A stretch of 64,000 nucleotides of DNA from Pustulibacterium marinum (GCF_900116665.1 NZ_FPBK01000004.1:32246-96245), one strand, 5' to 3'. Positions 46,301 to 56,238 are shown, numbered from the stretch's first letter. Notes: a model not told the origin generated them from the letters alone. A program made the numbers and translations.

Positions 46301-48425
46301 TTTTAAGAATGGCCAACAACAAGTAGCCTTTGGAAACCATATGACCGACCGTATTGACAAAGAGCATATGGGCGTTGAATTTGACGGATTTCAACTGAAC
46401 AACTTTTTGGCATTACTAAATCCGGAAGAACCGGTAGCCAAAGGAGTTTTAGACGGAAAGTTCATTGTAGTAGAACCCTACGGTCGTACGGCACTCCTAG
46501 CCGGATTGAACATCAACAATCTGGAAGTATTAACAGCGCCTTTAGGCAATCTTTCCATCAAAGCAAGGGCTTTGGGTAGTGAGCGCTACGATATGAAAGT
46601 AGCGTTGAAAGATGGTGGTATCGATTTGGATATGAACGGAGATTATACCGCCCATCAAGATGGAGCCGACTTGAACTTTCATTTGGACCTGAATAAATTT
46701 GAGCTCAATACCTTAGACCAATTTACAGATGGGATGATCACCGATACCCAAGGGTATGTTTCCGGAAACTTTACCATTGAAGGAACGTCTCAAAAACCGG
46801 ATTTTAACGGTGCCTTTGATTTTCACAATGCACAGTTCAACCCAAAAATGTTGAACACCAACTTTACCATAGATAACGAACAGATACAACTGAGTAATAA
46901 AGGTATTTATTTCAAAACCTTCACGGTAAAGGATGCCAACAACAATACGTTTGTACTGGACGGCGAAGTAACCACCAAAAACCCAACCAACCCCGAGTTT
47001 GACCTCTCCGTAAAAGCAAAGAACTTTCAGGTACTCAACTCAACAGAAGAAGACAACGATCTGTTCTACGGAAAAGCTAATATCAATGCAGACGTAACAC
47101 TTACCGGAGATTTGGATCTCCCGATTGTGGATGCCAAACTATCTGCCAACGAAGGAACCGATGTATATTATGTGATTCCGGAAGATGAATTGAATATGGT
47201 AGAGCGCGATGGTGTGGTGGTGTTTGTAAACCGACAAAATCCGGATGCGATACTCACCCGAAACGAAGAAGAAACCGCTGCTATTTTAAATGGTTTCCGC
47301 TTGGATGCCTTATTAGCGCTCAACAAAAATGCTGTATTCAATGTCATCATTGATGAAAAAACAGGCGATAACCTACGTATAGCAGGAAAAGGAGATCTGA
47401 ATTTTGAAATAGAAGAAAACGGCCGTACCACACTTACAGGAAGGTATGAAGTGACCGAAGGACATTACCAAATGAACTTATACAATCTGGTAAAAAGAGA
47501 ATTTCAATTTGCCGAAGGAAGTAGCGTAACCTGGTCTGGTGATCCTATGGATGCACAGTTAGATGTAAGTGCTATTTACAAAATAAAAACATCCGCTTCT
47601 TCCCTGATGTCAGATGTGTCTTCAGGAGCTTCGCAAACTCTTAAAGACAGTTACCGTCAACGTGTGCAATTCTATGTATACTTGAACGTAGCTGGAGCAT
47701 TGATGCATCCCAAACTCACCTTTAGTATAGACATTCCGGAAGATGATCGTGGCCTGAGTGGTGGCGCTATTTACAGTAAAGTACAGCAACTGAATCAGCA
47801 GGAAGATCAATTGAACAAACAAGTGTTTTCGTTATTGGTACTGAATCGTTTCTTCCCGGATACCGGTAGTGATGGTAGTAGCGGAGGTACCGCAACCATT
47901 GCTAGAGATAACCTGAGCCAAGCACTTTCAGATCAATTAAATATGTTTTCTGATAAATTATTAGGAAGTTCCGGTATCAGTCTAAATTTTGGTGTAGATA
48001 GTTATACCGATTATCAAGGAGCCACCGCGGAAAACCGTACAGATGTGGATATTACGGCTCAGAAAAAACTCTTCAATGATAGAGTGATCGTAGAAGTGGG
48101 TAGCGAAGTCAATGTAGAAGGAAGTTCGCGCCCCGGAGAAGCCAACCAATTGTTAGGAAATGTAAGTGTACAATACCTGTTGACCGAGGACGGTAGATTC
48201 CGGGTAAAAGGATTTCATAAAAACACCTATGAGAACATCATTGACGGACAAATCATCGTTAACGGAATTTCGTTGATCTTCACCAAAGAATTCAATAAGT
48301 TCAACGAGCTTTGGAAAGCCATGCTACGAAAAGAAGAACAAGCAGACGAGGAAGAAAGCAAATCAAAAACGGAGGACAATCCAGATACAACAACCCCTGA
48401 AAAAGACACCGAGCAAAGTGAATAA
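43374..48425 (+). CDS. tamB: TamB-like translocation and assembly module protein
   Basis: A 1683-residue AsmA/DUF490-type protein that would span the periplasm as a long lipid-conducting beta-helix. An N-terminal helix (about residues 15-33, RIILGLFIFIFLLLLFIR) anchors it in the inner membrane, and the body is repeated amphipathic strands. The C-terminal TamB/DUF490 domain (about 1250-1640) contains 'GRYEVTEGHYQMNLYNLVKREFQF'. The start is TTG at 43374. A charged acidic tail follows the last strand. It overlaps tamL by 8 bases, so the two are co-translated. Confidence 0.93.
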   Translation: MNKKTHSKKFKVLRIFGRIILGLFIFIFLLLLFIRSPWGQNIIVQKLTNYIEGKTNTTVTVKRVFITFDGHVFVEDLYLEDTHKDTLLYSHELEANIGLLPLIKGTGFQLKSLDWNQATAHIYQKDSLEGFNYQFLIDAFAADSTQTTTPADTTSTFQIELGDFDLKDIHLTYEDAVTGMNANGSIGELLLELNTFDLEAMRFEVDEAALRNTQITYEQLKPLPESTDTTATSPLPFLEVDALELTNVTAKYRSQPDGMDANVTISESYFSVPKIDLQAQEIVADELSLKHSTVVLNMQTVAKETAVAETTTTTPFTWPDWNLTVDEINLEHNDITYTLDGAQPQKGTLNANAIALTNVTLQADEVLLEKEHAALEIANLQLEEASGLALKQLAFTTDITSKRLAIDDLQFTLNNNTISGNAAASYASLQQFIATPEKATLALNLNNIQLALQDVFLLQPDLEKNTYLATLAKKRISGQVYANGTLEALRLSNTAIQWGANTRVNATAAFKNITDTERLAFTIQNFKAITTKEDLEQFMASDSLGISYPDHATLVVEGSGNLEDITAKARLQTSEGTIAVDGNFQNTETIAFDANIKIDQVNLGKLLQNPALDTISIGIKTKGTGTSINTLDATLETDIERLTYNGYDLTPFKLSADIKNGTGKLDAHFKDYNLNAALDGDIVLDSVAPEAHLDLEVTGADLQALGITNKNLRTQLNLVADYKGKPNKFTANAAIKDIVMVYVNDPYYPGDFNIKATVERDSSSVVIDNEILQLELQANADIPKITDAFSRYYTNLISADSTAYDTVPKPVNLHLKTRFHETALISDVFFPGIQEMDTLAVDIDFDESKQSLFTHVYLPRLRYNDMELDSLALEVNAQTNNPDFSFGIQRIDAGRVQIHKITFAGKTKDQLMQMNFNAYDGEERFMHIASTVERTKDSVFYHIEPDSLLLNRKLWNTPQDNRVAMTPKSITFRNFSFKNGQQQVAFGNHMTDRIDKEHMGVEFDGFQLNNFLALLNPEEPVAKGVLDGKFIVVEPYGRTALLAGLNINNLEVLTAPLGNLSIKARALGSERYDMKVALKDGGIDLDMNGDYTAHQDGADLNFHLDLNKFELNTLDQFTDGMITDTQGYVSGNFTIEGTSQKPDFNGAFDFHNAQFNPKMLNTNFTIDNEQIQLSNKGIYFKTFTVKDANNNTFVLDGEVTTKNPTNPEFDLSVKAKNFQVLNSTEEDNDLFYGKANINADVTLTGDLDLPIVDAKLSANEGTDVYYVIPEDELNMVERDGVVVFVNRQNPDAILTRNEEETAAILNGFRLDALLALNKNAVFNVIIDEKTGDNLRIAGKGDLNFEIEENGRTTLTGRYEVTEGHYQMNLYNLVKREFQFAEGSSVTWSGDPMDAQLDVSAIYKIKTSASSLMSDVSSGASQTLKDSYRQRVQFYVYLNVAGALMHPKLTFSIDIPEDDRGLSGGAIYSKVQQLNQQEDQLNKQVFSLLVLNRFFPDTGSDGSSGGTATIARDNLSQALSDQLNMFSDKLLGSSGISLNFGVDSYTDYQGATAENRTDVDITAQKKLFNDRVIVEVGSEVNVEGSSRPGEANQLLGNVSVQYLLTEDGRFRVKGFHKNTYENIIDGQIIVNGISLIFTKEFNKFNELWKAMLRKEEQADEEESKSKTEDNPDTTTPEKDTEQSE

Positions 48426-50724
48426 ACGTCACATATACCATATAGGAATTTTAGTAGGCAGCCTTTGGGTACTCTACTCATGTGCTGTAGATAAATACAT
48501 CCCTGATAACGAGCAATTGTATACAGGAGCCGAAGTTACCATTGAAAAAGACTCGGTAAGTAATGAAATTGAAGATCTTCCGGAGATACAAACAACCTTG
48601 GAAGGTGTACTCAAACCGGAACCCAATACCTCTATTTTGGGATTACGCCCGGGACTGCACTACTATTACAAAGCACAATCCAAAGAAAAGCCGGGGTTCA
48701 TACTACGTTGGTTAAACAAGAAATACGGAGAAGAACCGGTGTATGCTTCCGATGTAGACTTGACCACCACAGAGAACCTGATCAAAAACCGATTGGAAAA
48801 CCGAGGCTTCTTTCAGTCGCAGATATCCTCTTCCCTCACTACCAACGATACTACGCAACGCGGTAGCGCCAGTTATTCCGTTAAACTGAGTACACCGTAC
48901 ACCATGGTAAATTACAAGCTGGACAAAGATTCCTTTCCAGTATATGAAGCCATCAAAAGCACAATGAACCGCCCATTTCTGCGAGAAGGCATTCGGTTTG
49001 ATCTGGATAGAATGAAAGCAGAACGTGAGCGTATCGACTTTCTTTTGAAACGAAAAGGATATTACAATTTCAATTCAGACTTCCTCATTTTTGAAGCAGA
49101 TACCAATGTATATGACAACAAAAGTTTTGACTTGTATTTGACGTTTAAAGACAATGTACCTGCCAAAGCAAAAATACCGTATAAATTACGACAGATCTAC
49201 GTGTATCCCAACAGTAGCGCGAGTGATAAAGAAGTGGTGTACGATACCGTAACCATTAACAATATTCATTTTTTACAGGATACGCTCTATTTTAAACCCA
49301 AACTATTAGCGCCATACATACTGTTTAAAGATGGACAATACTACAATCCGGAACGCTCATCCAACACTAGCAGACGCTTGGGAAGCATTGGCAATTATAA
49401 GTTCGTAAACATTCGCTACAAAGAAATAGACAGTCTACAAACCGATAGTTTGGCATATTTAGACACCCATATCTACTTGTCACCGCTCAACAAACAAGCG
49501 GTTCGGGCAGAGCTGCAAGGAGTTTCTAAATCCAATGGATTTACAGGACCTAACTTAGCATTAACTTACAGCAATCGTAATATTTTTAAGGGAGGAGAAA
49601 TTTTAAAAATATCAGGAAAAGTAGGTTACGAAACTCAAATAGCCAGCGGACAAGATGCCGGATTAACCAGTACCCTACTTGGTTTACAAGCCGATTTCAT
49701 CTATCCAAGGATGTTGTTTCCTATGGATCTGAATGCGAAATTTTCCTATTCCATTCCTAAAACTACCATCAGCGTGGCCGGTAATTACCTGAGTCGTGGC
49801 GATTTGTATACCCTCACCTCTGCAAACACAAGTTTTGGCTATACCTGGAATGCCAACAAGTATGTTACGCATACCTTGAAACCCATTGACATCAGCTATT
49901 TGAAACTTGGAAATACCACCGAGGAGTTTGAAGCCATCTTAGATGAAAACGCCTATTTGCGTAGAAGTTTTGAGCAACAATTCATTCCGGGAATCAATTA
50001 TCAGTTTATCTATAACGAAATGGGGGTTTCGCGCAAGAAAACCACTTTCTATACCGAGTTTGGATTTGATACTGCCGGAAATACGCTAGGTCTTTTTGGA
50101 AATGGAAACAGTGAAAATCCCGATACTTTCTTAGGATTGGAATATGCGCAATACGCGCGTTTTGAAGCTGATTTACGCATGCATTACAACATAGATCGAA
50201 AGAACATGATTGCCATGCGCCTTTATGGAGGCTATGGTTTGCCTTATGGAAACTCTGATATTCTTCCGTTCACCAAACAGTTTTTCTCCGGTGGACCGTA
50301 TAGCGTACGAGCGTTTAGAATCCGTTCCTTAGGTCCGGGAAGTTACAATCCGGATTATGATTACGACAATGCAACGGCTTCTGATAATACTTCCTATTTT
50401 GATCAGTCAGGAGATATTAAGTTGGAAGCAAACATTGAATACCGCTACCCTATTTTCTCTTATCTCAAAGGTGCTGTGTTTGCCGATGCAGGAAATGTTT
50501 GGCTTAAAAATGATAACGAAGCCTTACCCGGTGGTAAGTTTTCATCAAATTTCCTAAACGAGATCGGAGTTGGTATTGGAACAGGATTGCGTATAGACAT
50601 TCAAAGTTTTGTCATTCGCTTTGATCTGGCCACCCCTATCAAAAAACCGTATTACGGAGATAACGACTGGAATGCCGAGTTTAAAACCTTTGTATTCAAC
50701 TTTGCCATTGGATATCCTTTTTAG
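48418..50724 (+). CDS. tamL: TamL outer-membrane lipoprotein (TamA/BamA-like)
   Basis: A 768-residue Omp85-family barrel. The start is GTG at 48418 inside tamB. The signal ends in LYSC (lipidated Cys 22), which makes it the lipoprotein form, as usual in Bacteroidota. POTRA-like domains fill about residues 40-380. The C-terminal surface-antigen barrel (about 400-768) includes 'FFSGGPYSVRAFRIRSLGPG', the conserved RGY-like loop region, and ends in FNFAIGYPF with the terminal Phe needed for barrel insertion. It works with TamB in outer-membrane lipid or protein assembly. Confidence 0.92.
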   Translation: MNKRHIYHIGILVGSLWVLYSCAVDKYIPDNEQLYTGAEVTIEKDSVSNEIEDLPEIQTTLEGVLKPEPNTSILGLRPGLHYYYKAQSKEKPGFILRWLNKKYGEEPVYASDVDLTTTENLIKNRLENRGFFQSQISSSLTTNDTTQRGSASYSVKLSTPYTMVNYKLDKDSFPVYEAIKSTMNRPFLREGIRFDLDRMKAERERIDFLLKRKGYYNFNSDFLIFEADTNVYDNKSFDLYLTFKDNVPAKAKIPYKLRQIYVYPNSSASDKEVVYDTVTINNIHFLQDTLYFKPKLLAPYILFKDGQYYNPERSSNTSRRLGSIGNYKFVNIRYKEIDSLQTDSLAYLDTHIYLSPLNKQAVRAELQGVSKSNGFTGPNLALTYSNRNIFKGGEILKISGKVGYETQIASGQDAGLTSTLLGLQADFIYPRMLFPMDLNAKFSYSIPKTTISVAGNYLSRGDLYTLTSANTSFGYTWNANKYVTHTLKPIDISYLKLGNTTEEFEAILDENAYLRRSFEQQFIPGINYQFIYNEMGVSRKKTTFYTEFGFDTAGNTLGLFGNGNSENPDTFLGLEYAQYARFEADLRMHYNIDRKNMIAMRLYGGYGLPYGNSDILPFTKQFFSGGPYSVRAFRIRSLGPGSYNPDYDYDNATASDNTSYFDQSGDIKLEANIEYRYPIFSYLKGAVFADAGNVWLKNDNEALPGGKFSSNFLNEIGVGIGTGLRIDIQSFVIRFDLATPIKKPYYGDNDWNAEFKTFVFNFAIGYPF

Positions 50725-50792
50725 GTGACAATTATCATTGGATAGCTGCTACGGCTATTGCATCTTTAGCGCTTATTTTTCATTTAAATACC

Positions 50793-52598
50793 ATGAACAT
50801 GAAAAACCAAGCGATACACAGTTTTCATATTCCCGTAATGGGGCTTGCCTTTACTATAGACAGTCCTATACGCGTGGCTCAGTATGGAATTGATTCCGTT
50901 ATTTCTATTGTAGATGACGAATTGATTGAAAGAATGAATGCCTTCTACAGCAAGAAATTTCATTTCCCTTATCAAGAAACAACGAAGAAAGCCATTGATC
51001 ACAGAGCAAAAAGAATAACCAATTACTTGAATTTGGTTGAGGATATTGTACAACAAAAGTTTCAGGCTTTTAAAGAAGAGTTGGCCGAAAGTCCATCGGT
51101 ACAAGACTATTTTTGTAGCCTTTTGCCAGACAGCAGTCAGATCAAACAAAAGTTACAAGAACTTACCGAAAACGGTTTACAGTTAAAAGAACAGCTTTTT
51201 AACTATGTGGACGAAGTGCTACATCCCGGTGCTATTGATGTAAACATCATGACGAAACTGGATAAACAAAACTACGATGGTAAAACGGCTCTTTCCACTG
51301 AGTTTAACGACGCGCATGCAGCGCTGCGTGGTTTTGCAGAAAGTAAATTAAGTTCTGGAGTAGTGCTTTCTGCCGGAATGAATCCCAGACTGTATTCCTA
51401 TATAGAGAATTTTGAAGATTTCTATCCGGATGCTCAGGGGAATTTGAAAAAGAAAATCATTCTAAAAGTAAGTGATTACCGTTCGGCACAAATTCAAAGT
51501 AGATTCTTGGCACAGAAGGGATTGTGGGTTTCTGAATTCAGAATAGAATCTGGTCTAAACTGTGGCGGACATGCCTTTGCCTCCGATGGTTATTTGTTAG
51601 GCCCTATTTTGGAAGAATTCAAACAGCAAAAAGAAACACTGCAGGCCAATACTTTTGAAATGGTGGTAAAAGCATTAACCGACAAAGGAAAACCGATACC
51701 AGATACTACGTTACCGCTCAAAATTACCGTGCAAGGAGGTGTGGGAACACACGAAGAGCATCAGTTTTTATTAGACCATTACCAAACCGATAGTGTGGGT
51801 TGGGGAACGCCTTTTTTACTAGTCAAAGAAGCAACTTCGGTGGATGTAGAAACCAGAGCATTATTGAGAAAAGCAGAAGAAAAAGACTTGTATTTGAGTG
51901 AAATATCACCACTAGGAGTTTCGTTTAACACGGTGAAAAATACTTCGAACCAACTACTACGAGATGCCCGCATAGAAAATAACAAACCCGGAAGTTCGTG
52001 TCCTAAAAAATTCTTAGCCTTGCATTCATTAGGCAATGACAACCAAGTATGTACGGCTTCTAAAAAATATCAAAAAGCACAATTACAGGCATTACAAGCT
52101 GAAGGATTGTCTGCAACACAAATAGCCACACGAAAAGCAGCCATTACCGCCAAATCATGTTTGTGCGTAGGCTTAGCCAACGCCGCCTATTTGGAAAACG
52201 AAATGCCTGTAAAAGGAGAACAACAAGGCGTAACGATTTGTCCCGGTCCCAATTTAGCGTATTTTGATAAAGAAATGTCCTTGCAACAAATGGTACATCA
52301 CATCAACGGGAAAGCAAATGTACTGGCTCCTAAAGAACGTCCGCATATGTTTGTAAAAGAATTGTCATTGTATCTCGAGGCATTCAGCAAACTACATGAG
52401 GAAGCCAAAACAGCACCTTCTGTACAACTCGAAAAAAAGATAAAACGCTTTAAAATGAATTTATTAAATGGAATAGCTTACTATGAAACGCTTTTCAAAT
52501 CGATTGATTCTTTTGAAAAGGATACCAAAAAGATCTTAACAAATCTGGAAGAAGCGAAAGCTACTATTTCAATGTTGGAGGCGGTTTCGGCAGCCTAA
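50793..52598 (+). CDS. Large cysteine-rich protein of unknown function
   Basis: A 601-residue soluble protein, not recognised by name. The middle (about residues 200-320) resembles an FMN-type TIM barrel: RIESGLNCGGHAFASDGYLL, then 'KITVQGGVGTHEEHQFLLD', then VGWGTPFLLV. Cysteines cluster in CGG, SSCPKK, NQVCTA, KSCLCVGL and TICPGP, which would suit a metal or Fe-S centre. The N-terminal 150 and C-terminal 100 residues are helical. Its start is ATG at 50793, or at 50799. A strong terminator follows, so it is monocistronic. Confidence 0.75.
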   Translation: MNMKNQAIHSFHIPVMGLAFTIDSPIRVAQYGIDSVISIVDDELIERMNAFYSKKFHFPYQETTKKAIDHRAKRITNYLNLVEDIVQQKFQAFKEELAESPSVQDYFCSLLPDSSQIKQKLQELTENGLQLKEQLFNYVDEVLHPGAIDVNIMTKLDKQNYDGKTALSTEFNDAHAALRGFAESKLSSGVVLSAGMNPRLYSYIENFEDFYPDAQGNLKKKIILKVSDYRSAQIQSRFLAQKGLWVSEFRIESGLNCGGHAFASDGYLLGPILEEFKQQKETLQANTFEMVVKALTDKGKPIPDTTLPLKITVQGGVGTHEEHQFLLDHYQTDSVGWGTPFLLVKEATSVDVETRALLRKAEEKDLYLSEISPLGVSFNTVKNTSNQLLRDARIENNKPGSSCPKKFLALHSLGNDNQVCTASKKYQKAQLQALQAEGLSATQIATRKAAITAKSCLCVGLANAAYLENEMPVKGEQQGVTICPGPNLAYFDKEMSLQQMVHHINGKANVLAPKERPHMFVKELSLYLEAFSKLHEEAKTAPSVQLEKKIKRFKMNLLNGIAYYETLFKSIDSFEKDTKKILTNLEEAKATISMLEAVSAA

Positions 52599-52623
52599 CA
52601 AAAGGAAAATATAGCTCTTATAG

Positions 52624-52656
52624 AAAAGTATTGCGGCCCAGGCTTGCAATACTTTT
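52624..52656 (+). terminator. Intrinsic terminator of the 601-aa protein gene
   Basis: AAAAGTATTGC and GCAATACTTTT form an 11-bp stem with an 11-base loop, followed by CTTTTTTC. It lies 26 bases after the stop at 52598. Confidence 0.85.
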
Positions 52657-52710
52657 CTTTTTTCTACCAAAGAATACTGTAGCTTTGCAGCAAAGAAACT
52701 CAGTTTAATT

Positions 52711-54024
52711 ATGGCAAACGCAATTAAGAATCAAGAAGAAATTCTGGAAAAGTTAGGAATTCCTGCATTGAACCCTATGCAACAAGAAGCATTTGAAACC
52801 ATTGAAAAATGGAACAATGTAGTTGTACTTTCACCAACAGGATCTGGTAAAACACTTTCCTTTTTATTGCCGTTACTAGACAAGTTGAACCCAGAGATAG
52901 ATGCTGTTCAAGCCTTGATTCTTGTACCTTCTCGGGAGTTAGCCATTCAAATTGAACAAGTGGTACGCAACATGGGAACCGGGTTTAAAGCCAATGCAGT
53001 GTATGGTGGTCGTGCCATTGCCAAGGACAAACAAGATCTGAAACACGCTCCTGCTCTATTGATTGGAACTCCGGGACGTATTGCCGATCATTTTAGACAG
53101 GAAAGACTAGACACTCACTACATAGAAACACTCGTGTTGGATGAGTTTGATAAAAGTTTGGAAGTCGGTTTTGAAAAAGAAATGAAAGAGATCATTTATT
53201 TACTTCCTAATCTTAAAAATAGAATTTTAACTTCGGCTACGCAAGGTGTAGACGTTCCTGATTTTGTGGGATTAAAAGCTCCAAAGACCGTTAATTTTCT
53301 AACGGAAAAGAAACCCAACCTAACCATAGCTACAGTAACTACCAATACACCCGATAAATTTGATGAACTATTGCTACTATTAGAGCATTTAGGAAATAAA
53401 CCGGGTATTATTTTTTGTAATCTAAAAGATACACTGCAAAAGGTAAGTGATTTTCTTGCGAAGAGAACCAAACTCAATTTTGAGTGTTTTCACGGTGGCA
53501 TGGAACAAAGAGAACGCGAACGTGCTTTGATAAAATTTAGAAATGGAACTGCTCAACTATTACTTGCTACCGATTTGGCCGCCAGAGGTATTGATATTCC
53601 AGAATTAAAATTCATAATCCACTATCAATTACCCTATTCTGAAGAAGAATTTATTCACCGAAACGGTAGAACAGCGCGTGTAGACCGAGAAGGAACTGCT
53701 TATATTCTATTGTATGAAAAAGCAAAAGTGCCGGAATTCATCAAAGATGCTGAAGAGGCAGATATTAATGAACGAAGCAAACCCGTAAAATCGTATTGGG
53801 AAACCTTATTTATTTCCGGCGGAAGAAAAGATAAAATCTCAAAAGGAGATATTGCCGGATTGTTCTTTAAACAAGGAAATCTTACCAAAGAACAATTGGG
53901 GGTTATTGAACTAAAACAAGACTGTGCTTTTGTAGCGGTGCCCAAAACCATGGCTCATAAACTGTGTTCAGACTTAAATAATTCCAGACTTAAAAAACGC
54001 AAGGTGCGTATTTACATAGCCTAA
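52711..54024 (+). CDS. DEAD-box RNA helicase with DEFD variant
   Basis: A 437-residue helicase. Motif I is SPTGSGKT (41-48), motif II is DEFD (144-147) in place of DEAD, motif III is SAT (175-177), and motifs IV to VI are seen in GIIFCN, ATDLAARGIDIP and HRNGRTAR. The C-terminus (about 375-437) ends in a small DbpA-like RNA-binding domain. DEFD versions are a known branch of Bacteroidota helicases. It may act in ribosome assembly or mRNA turnover. It is transcribed alone and ends at a bidirectional terminator. Confidence 0.92.
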   Translation: MANAIKNQEEILEKLGIPALNPMQQEAFETIEKWNNVVVLSPTGSGKTLSFLLPLLDKLNPEIDAVQALILVPSRELAIQIEQVVRNMGTGFKANAVYGGRAIAKDKQDLKHAPALLIGTPGRIADHFRQERLDTHYIETLVLDEFDKSLEVGFEKEMKEIIYLLPNLKNRILTSATQGVDVPDFVGLKAPKTVNFLTEKKPNLTIATVTTNTPDKFDELLLLLEHLGNKPGIIFCNLKDTLQKVSDFLAKRTKLNFECFHGGMEQRERERALIKFRNGTAQLLLATDLAARGIDIPELKFIIHYQLPYSEEEFIHRNGRTARVDREGTAYILLYEKAKVPEFIKDAEEADINERSKPVKSYWETLFISGGRKDKISKGDIAGLFFKQGNLTKEQLGVIELKQDCAFVAVPKTMAHKLCSDLNNSRLKKRKVRIYIA

Positions 54025-54029
54025 CAATT

Positions 54030-54068
54030 AAAAAACCGTCTGCAAAACATGTTTTACAGACGGTTTTC
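54030..54068. terminator. Bidirectional intrinsic terminator
   Basis: AAAACCGTCTG and CAGACGGTTTT pair with an inner CAAAAC/GTTTT stem. It lies between the convergent helicase and purC genes and has T runs on both strands. Confidence 0.9.
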
Positions 54069-54090
54069 TTCAGAAATGAGAAACGGCAAT

Positions 54091-55041
54091 TTACATATCA
54101 GCTAAATACGCCAATACATTTTTTTCTATTCTTTCTTCTATATTTTCAATATCTGCTTTTACAAAGCTTTCTCCCATAATGTTCTCGTACAATTCAATAT
54201 AACGCTCAGAAACTGTAGCAATGTATTCGTCTGTCATTTCAGGAATTTGTTGCCCTTCTTTCCCTTGAAAACCATTGCTGATTAACCACTGACGTACAAA
54301 CTCTTTAGAAAGTTGTTTTTGTGGTTCTTCTTTTGCTTGACGCTCTTCGTAACCTTCTGCATAGAAGTAACGAGAAGAATCTGGTGTATGAATCTCATCA
54401 ATCAAAACGATTTGTCCGTCTTTTGTTTTTCCAAACTCATATTTGGTATCCACTAAGATCAATCCACGTTCAGCAGCAATCTCTGTTCCTCTTTGGAAAA
54501 GTGCTCGGGTATATTTTTCTAATTGAATGTAATCTGCTTCGCTTACAATTCCTTTTTCCAAAATAGCTTCACGAGAGATGTCTTCATCGTGCTCTCCATT
54601 ATCTGCCTTGGTAGAAGGTGTAATGATAGGTTCTGGGAACTTGTCATTCTCTTTCATACCTTCTGGCATTGCCACGCCACATAACAGTCTTTTACCAGCT
54701 TTATATTCACGAGCAGCGTGCCCAGATAAATATCCTCTGATAACCATTTCTACTTTAAAAGGTTCACACAAATGACCAACAGCCACGTTAGGATCTGGAG
54801 TTGCCTGTAACCAATTGGGAACTATATCTTGTGTTTGCTCCATAAATTTGGTAGCAATTTGATTTAAGATCTGTCCCTTGAAAGGAATTCCTTTTGGCAT
54901 AACCACGTCAAAAGCTGATAGACGATCGGTAGCAATCATTACTAAAAGTTCGTCATTGATATTATAAACCTCTCTTACTTTTCCTTTATAGACAGATTTT
55001 TGCCCTGGAAAGTTAAAGTTTGTAGTTGTGATGGTATTCAT
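54091..55041 (-). CDS. purC: SAICAR synthase PurC
   Basis: A 316-residue enzyme that joins aspartate to CAIR in purine synthesis. The length and motifs (GKVREVYNI near the N-terminus, [20 protein letters not shown], '[24 protein letters not shown]-like' and '[16 protein letters not shown]', '[14 protein letters not shown]') are of the long, eukaryote-like form common in Bacteroidota. A -7 like box CAAAGATA (minus strand TATCTTTG) lies at 55073-55080, so it may be transcribed separately from phoH, 56 bp upstream. Confidence 0.95.
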   Translation of the reverse strand: MNTITTTNFNFPGQKSVYKGKVREVYNINDELLVMIATDRLSAFDVVMPKGIPFKGQILNQIATKFMEQTQDIVPNWLQATPDPNVAVGHLCEPFKVEMVIRGYLSGHAAREYKAGKRLLCGVAMPEGMKENDKFPEPIITPSTKADNGEHDEDISREAILEKGIVSEADYIQLEKYTRALFQRGTEIAAERGLILVDTKYEFGKTKDGQIVLIDEIHTPDSSRYFYAEGYEERQAKEEPQKQLSKEFVRQWLISNGFQGKEGQQIPEMTDEYIATVSERYIELYENIMGESFVKADIENIEERIEKNVLAYLADM

Positions 55042-55097
55042 AAGAATTGTTTGATACTTTATTTAAAGTTCGCAAAGATACACGTTTGTTAATTTAC

Positions 55098-56051
55098 TTA
55101 ATTATCGTGTTCTATTTTTTTATAGGCTTCAATAATTTTCTTCACTAAACGGTGACGAATTACATCTTTATCATCTAAATAAACAATACCTATTCCTTCT
55201 GTATTGGACAATACCAGTAAAGCCTCTTTAAGTCCTGAAATAACTCTACGCGGTAAATCTATTTGTCCGGGATCACCAGTGATCATAAATTTGGCATGTT
55301 TACCCATACGCGTTAAAAACATTTTCATCTGGGCATGTGTTGTGTTTTGAGCTTCGTCCAAAATCACAAAAGCATTGTCCAGGGTTCTACCACGCATAAA
55401 GGCCAAAGGTGCAATTTGAATAACGCCTTTTTCTATATAGCTTTCTAATTTTTCAGCAGGAATCATATCGCGCAAAGCATCGTACAAGGGTTGCATATAA
55501 GGATCTAATTTTTCCTTTAGATCTCCCGGAAGAAAACCTAGGTTCTCCCCTGCTTCTACAGCCGGCCTTGTTAGGATAATTCGTTTTACACGTTTTTCTT
55601 TTAAAGCTTTTACCGCAAGAGCAACGCCCGTATAAGTTTTTCCGGTACCTGCAGGTCCAATTGCAAACAGTAAATCGTTATTTTTCATAAGATCTACTAT
55701 TTTCTTTTGATTGGCTGTTTGTGGTTTAATGATTTTCCCAGAAACACCGTGTAACAACACTTCGCCACCTACATATGTATCTACATAGTCTTGCTTAGAA
55801 TCGAACGTTAAAATACGCTCAATTGTATTTTCATCAAGCTTATTGTATTTTCCAAAGTGCGTGACCAGCATGTCTAAACGTTTTTCAAACTCTTCCAGCA
55901 ATTCTTCTTCACCAAAAGCTTTGATTTTGTTACCACGAGCCACAATACGAAGTTTAGGATAATACTTCTTTAAAATTTCAATGTTTTGATTTCGTTCGCC
56001 AAAAAAATCTCTGGCACTAATCTCGGTAAGTTCAACTATGATTTCGTTCAA
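55098..56051 (-). CDS. PhoH-family ATPase
   Basis: A 317-residue PhoH-like (YbeZ-like) P-loop protein. Walker A is GPAGTGKT (132-139) and Walker B is VILDEAQNTTHAQMKMFLTR. The N-terminal 110 residues hold a KH-like RNA-binding part. Such proteins bind RNA and work with the endoribonuclease YbeY in rRNA processing. It is divergent from the SAM-hydrolase gene at 56239. Confidence 0.92.
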   Translation of the reverse strand: MNEIIVELTEISARDFFGERNQNIEILKKYYPKLRIVARGNKIKAFGEEELLEEFEKRLDMLVTHFGKYNKLDENTIERILTFDSKQDYVDTYVGGEVLLHGVSGKIIKPQTANQKKIVDLMKNNDLLFAIGPAGTGKTYTGVALAVKALKEKRVKRIILTRPAVEAGENLGFLPGDLKEKLDPYMQPLYDALRDMIPAEKLESYIEKGVIQIAPLAFMRGRTLDNAFVILDEAQNTTHAQMKMFLTRMGKHAKFMITGDPGQIDLPRRVISGLKEALLVLSNTEGIGIVYLDDKDVIRHRLVKKIIEAYKKIEHDN

Positions 56052-56146
56052 AAGCCTAATTAATTTAGTTAAAAGCTATTACCAATATTTACTGGTATCT
56101 GTGCTAAAATTATACTACAATGTAGCAAATTTTTAGGAAGATTTCG

Positions 56147-56154
56147 TAGGTTTG
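56147..56154 (+). promoter_or_regulatory. -7 box of the gene run starting at 56239
   Basis: TAGGTTTG is an exact match to TAnnTTTG. No clear TTTG -33 box was found at the usual distance, so it may be a weak promoter. It would give a leader of about 80 bases. Confidence 0.4.
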
Positions 56155-56238
56155 TGATGGAATTATGAACAACTTATTGTTGACTAGTTTCCAAGAAAAA
56201 GCTACAAACCCGATTTTCAAAAAATTCGCTTTAAGTAC

